Position numbers and translations under genes: made by a program. This document shows, in pieces, positions 63,600 through 64,000 of a DNA stretch of 64,000 bases. Position 1 is the stretch's first letter; every line of letters begins with the position of its first letter. The DNA is from JAENWD01 sp963837165 (GTDB taxonomy: Bacteria; Acidobacteriota; Vicinamibacteria; Vicinamibacterales; JAENWD01), in NCBI GenBank assembly GCA_963837165.1, contig CAWIMD010000002.1, forward strand, positions 620,001-684,000. The letters are read 5' to 3'. The notes below the pieces were generated by a model. That model was not told the origin of the DNA and searched no databases. It saw only the letters and a list, made by a program, of their open reading frames with translations.

Positions 63600-64000
63600 C
63601 CCCGACGGGGCAAAGCCGGTACCATCCGGTCGGAACTGGTCTCCATCCCTGTATTCACGCGCCAGAACTGAGATCGGCCGTCGCCGGCCGTCGCGGCCAT
63701 CCGCGCTGCTGATGACGAAACCGTCAGCCGGTTACGGTTTGGTCATCGGCGGGCAGGTTCCAACGACCCGCTCAGGGTGGCTTATCGGCCGGTCGGCGGC
63801 GACGCATGAGCCGGCGATCGCAGCTTTTCGCAGCGCCTCCTGGCCGTGCCGCGGGAGGTTCAGGCCGGCTACGCAGATGGCCGGCCAAGTCCGCGCAATT
63901 CCGAGTGGCCGCGCCGGCCAGGACCGCCGCCGAAACGGCCGCGGGGTCCGGGTGCCGGACGGCGCGCAGAACCCTGCGCGCACAGCCCGCGCGCCTTGAC
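63600..64000. other. Intergenic region upstream of pilM
   Basis: About 400 bp without a convincing gene. Frames on either strand here have no domain and no good ribosome site. It contains a long inverted repeat at 63711-63747 and several GC-rich partial repeats. The promoter of the pil operon should be here, but no clear -35/-10 pair could be chosen. Confidence 0.6.
63711..63747. repeat. 14-bp inverted repeat in the pil leader
   Basis: GATGACGAAACCGT (63711-63724) and ACGGTTTGGTCATC (63734-63747) pair with one mismatch around a 9-nt loop. No T-run follows on either strand, so a regulatory structure or protein site is as likely as a terminator. It is about 110-150 bp upstream of the pilM start. 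Confidence 0.6.

Noticed and set aside
63732..63983. An 83-codon frame upstream of pilM on the minus strand
   Set aside because: No ribosome site, no domain, composition of a random GC-rich frame.

Overview
The window is GC-rich and gene-dense and comes from the chromosome of a diderm (LPS-bearing) bacterium. Most genes sit in short operons with 4-bp ATGA or GTGA stop/start overlaps. A von Willebrand-related secreted protein of the type expanded in Acidobacteriota, together with the other markers (type IVa pilus operon, Kdo genes, LapB, bactofilin), makes Acidobacteriota, perhaps Vicinamibacteria, the best guess. This is inference; no rRNA or other taxonomic gene lies here. I found no tRNA, rRNA, prophage, insertion sequence or CRISPR array.

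Layout. 1-10553: an exopolysaccharide/glycan locus. An ABC exporter (cut by the window edge), a GT2 glycosyltransferase and UDP-glucose dehydrogenase read leftward. Four GT4 and one GT2 glycosyltransferases, a polyprenyl sugar phosphotransferase (frameshifted) and a UDP-glucuronate decarboxylase-like enzyme read rightward; with the dehydrogenase these could supply UDP-xylose. 10574-15382: a 41-bp tandem repeat, a degenerate HD-GYP protein, then tsaC-hflX-TPR/SLH lipoprotein-pgsA. 15480-17552: a cation/proton antiporter and a frameshifted nucleotidyltransferase with a small partner. 17744-23596: MFS transporter, glpX, acyl-CoA dehydrogenase, SAM hydrolase, methyltransferase, bactofilin. 23759-28370: cysteine desulfurase and mnmA (tRNA thiolation), trxA-trxB, and an FdhE-like protein. 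28446-35410: a D-Ala-D-Ala carboxypeptidase, an M20 peptidase, a small Cys/His protein, an orphan DNA methyltransferase, a VWFA protein and a two-gene unit of unknown function (nuclease-like protein with a histone H1-like tail plus a partner). 35545-41690: exported O-methyltransferase, arginase, mdh, icd, serA, and a lipoprotein with a GspC/PilP-like end. 41984-48074: kdsB-pyrG-kdsA-kdsD-kdsC-lapB, a nearly complete set for making and activating Kdo, with CTP synthase inside and the LPS-assembly regulator at the end. 48180-56573 (leftward): TPR protein, M24 peptidase, accB-accC, thiE, amino acid permease, K+ channel, folD, coaE. 56593-63599 (leftward): pilM-N-O-P-Q followed by two lipoproteins, one with PKD domains.

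Themes. (1) At least seven genes have a -10-like hexamer 5-10 nt before the start codon and little or no Shine-Dalgarno, which suggests leaderless mRNAs. (2) Three genes are broken by frameshifts (near 8474, 17115 and 33558); each remains recognisable on both sides, so these are either recent mutations or consensus errors. (3) The most interesting unexplained material is the 33686-35410 gene pair and the small Cys/His protein beside the orphan methyltransferase at 31108-32289.
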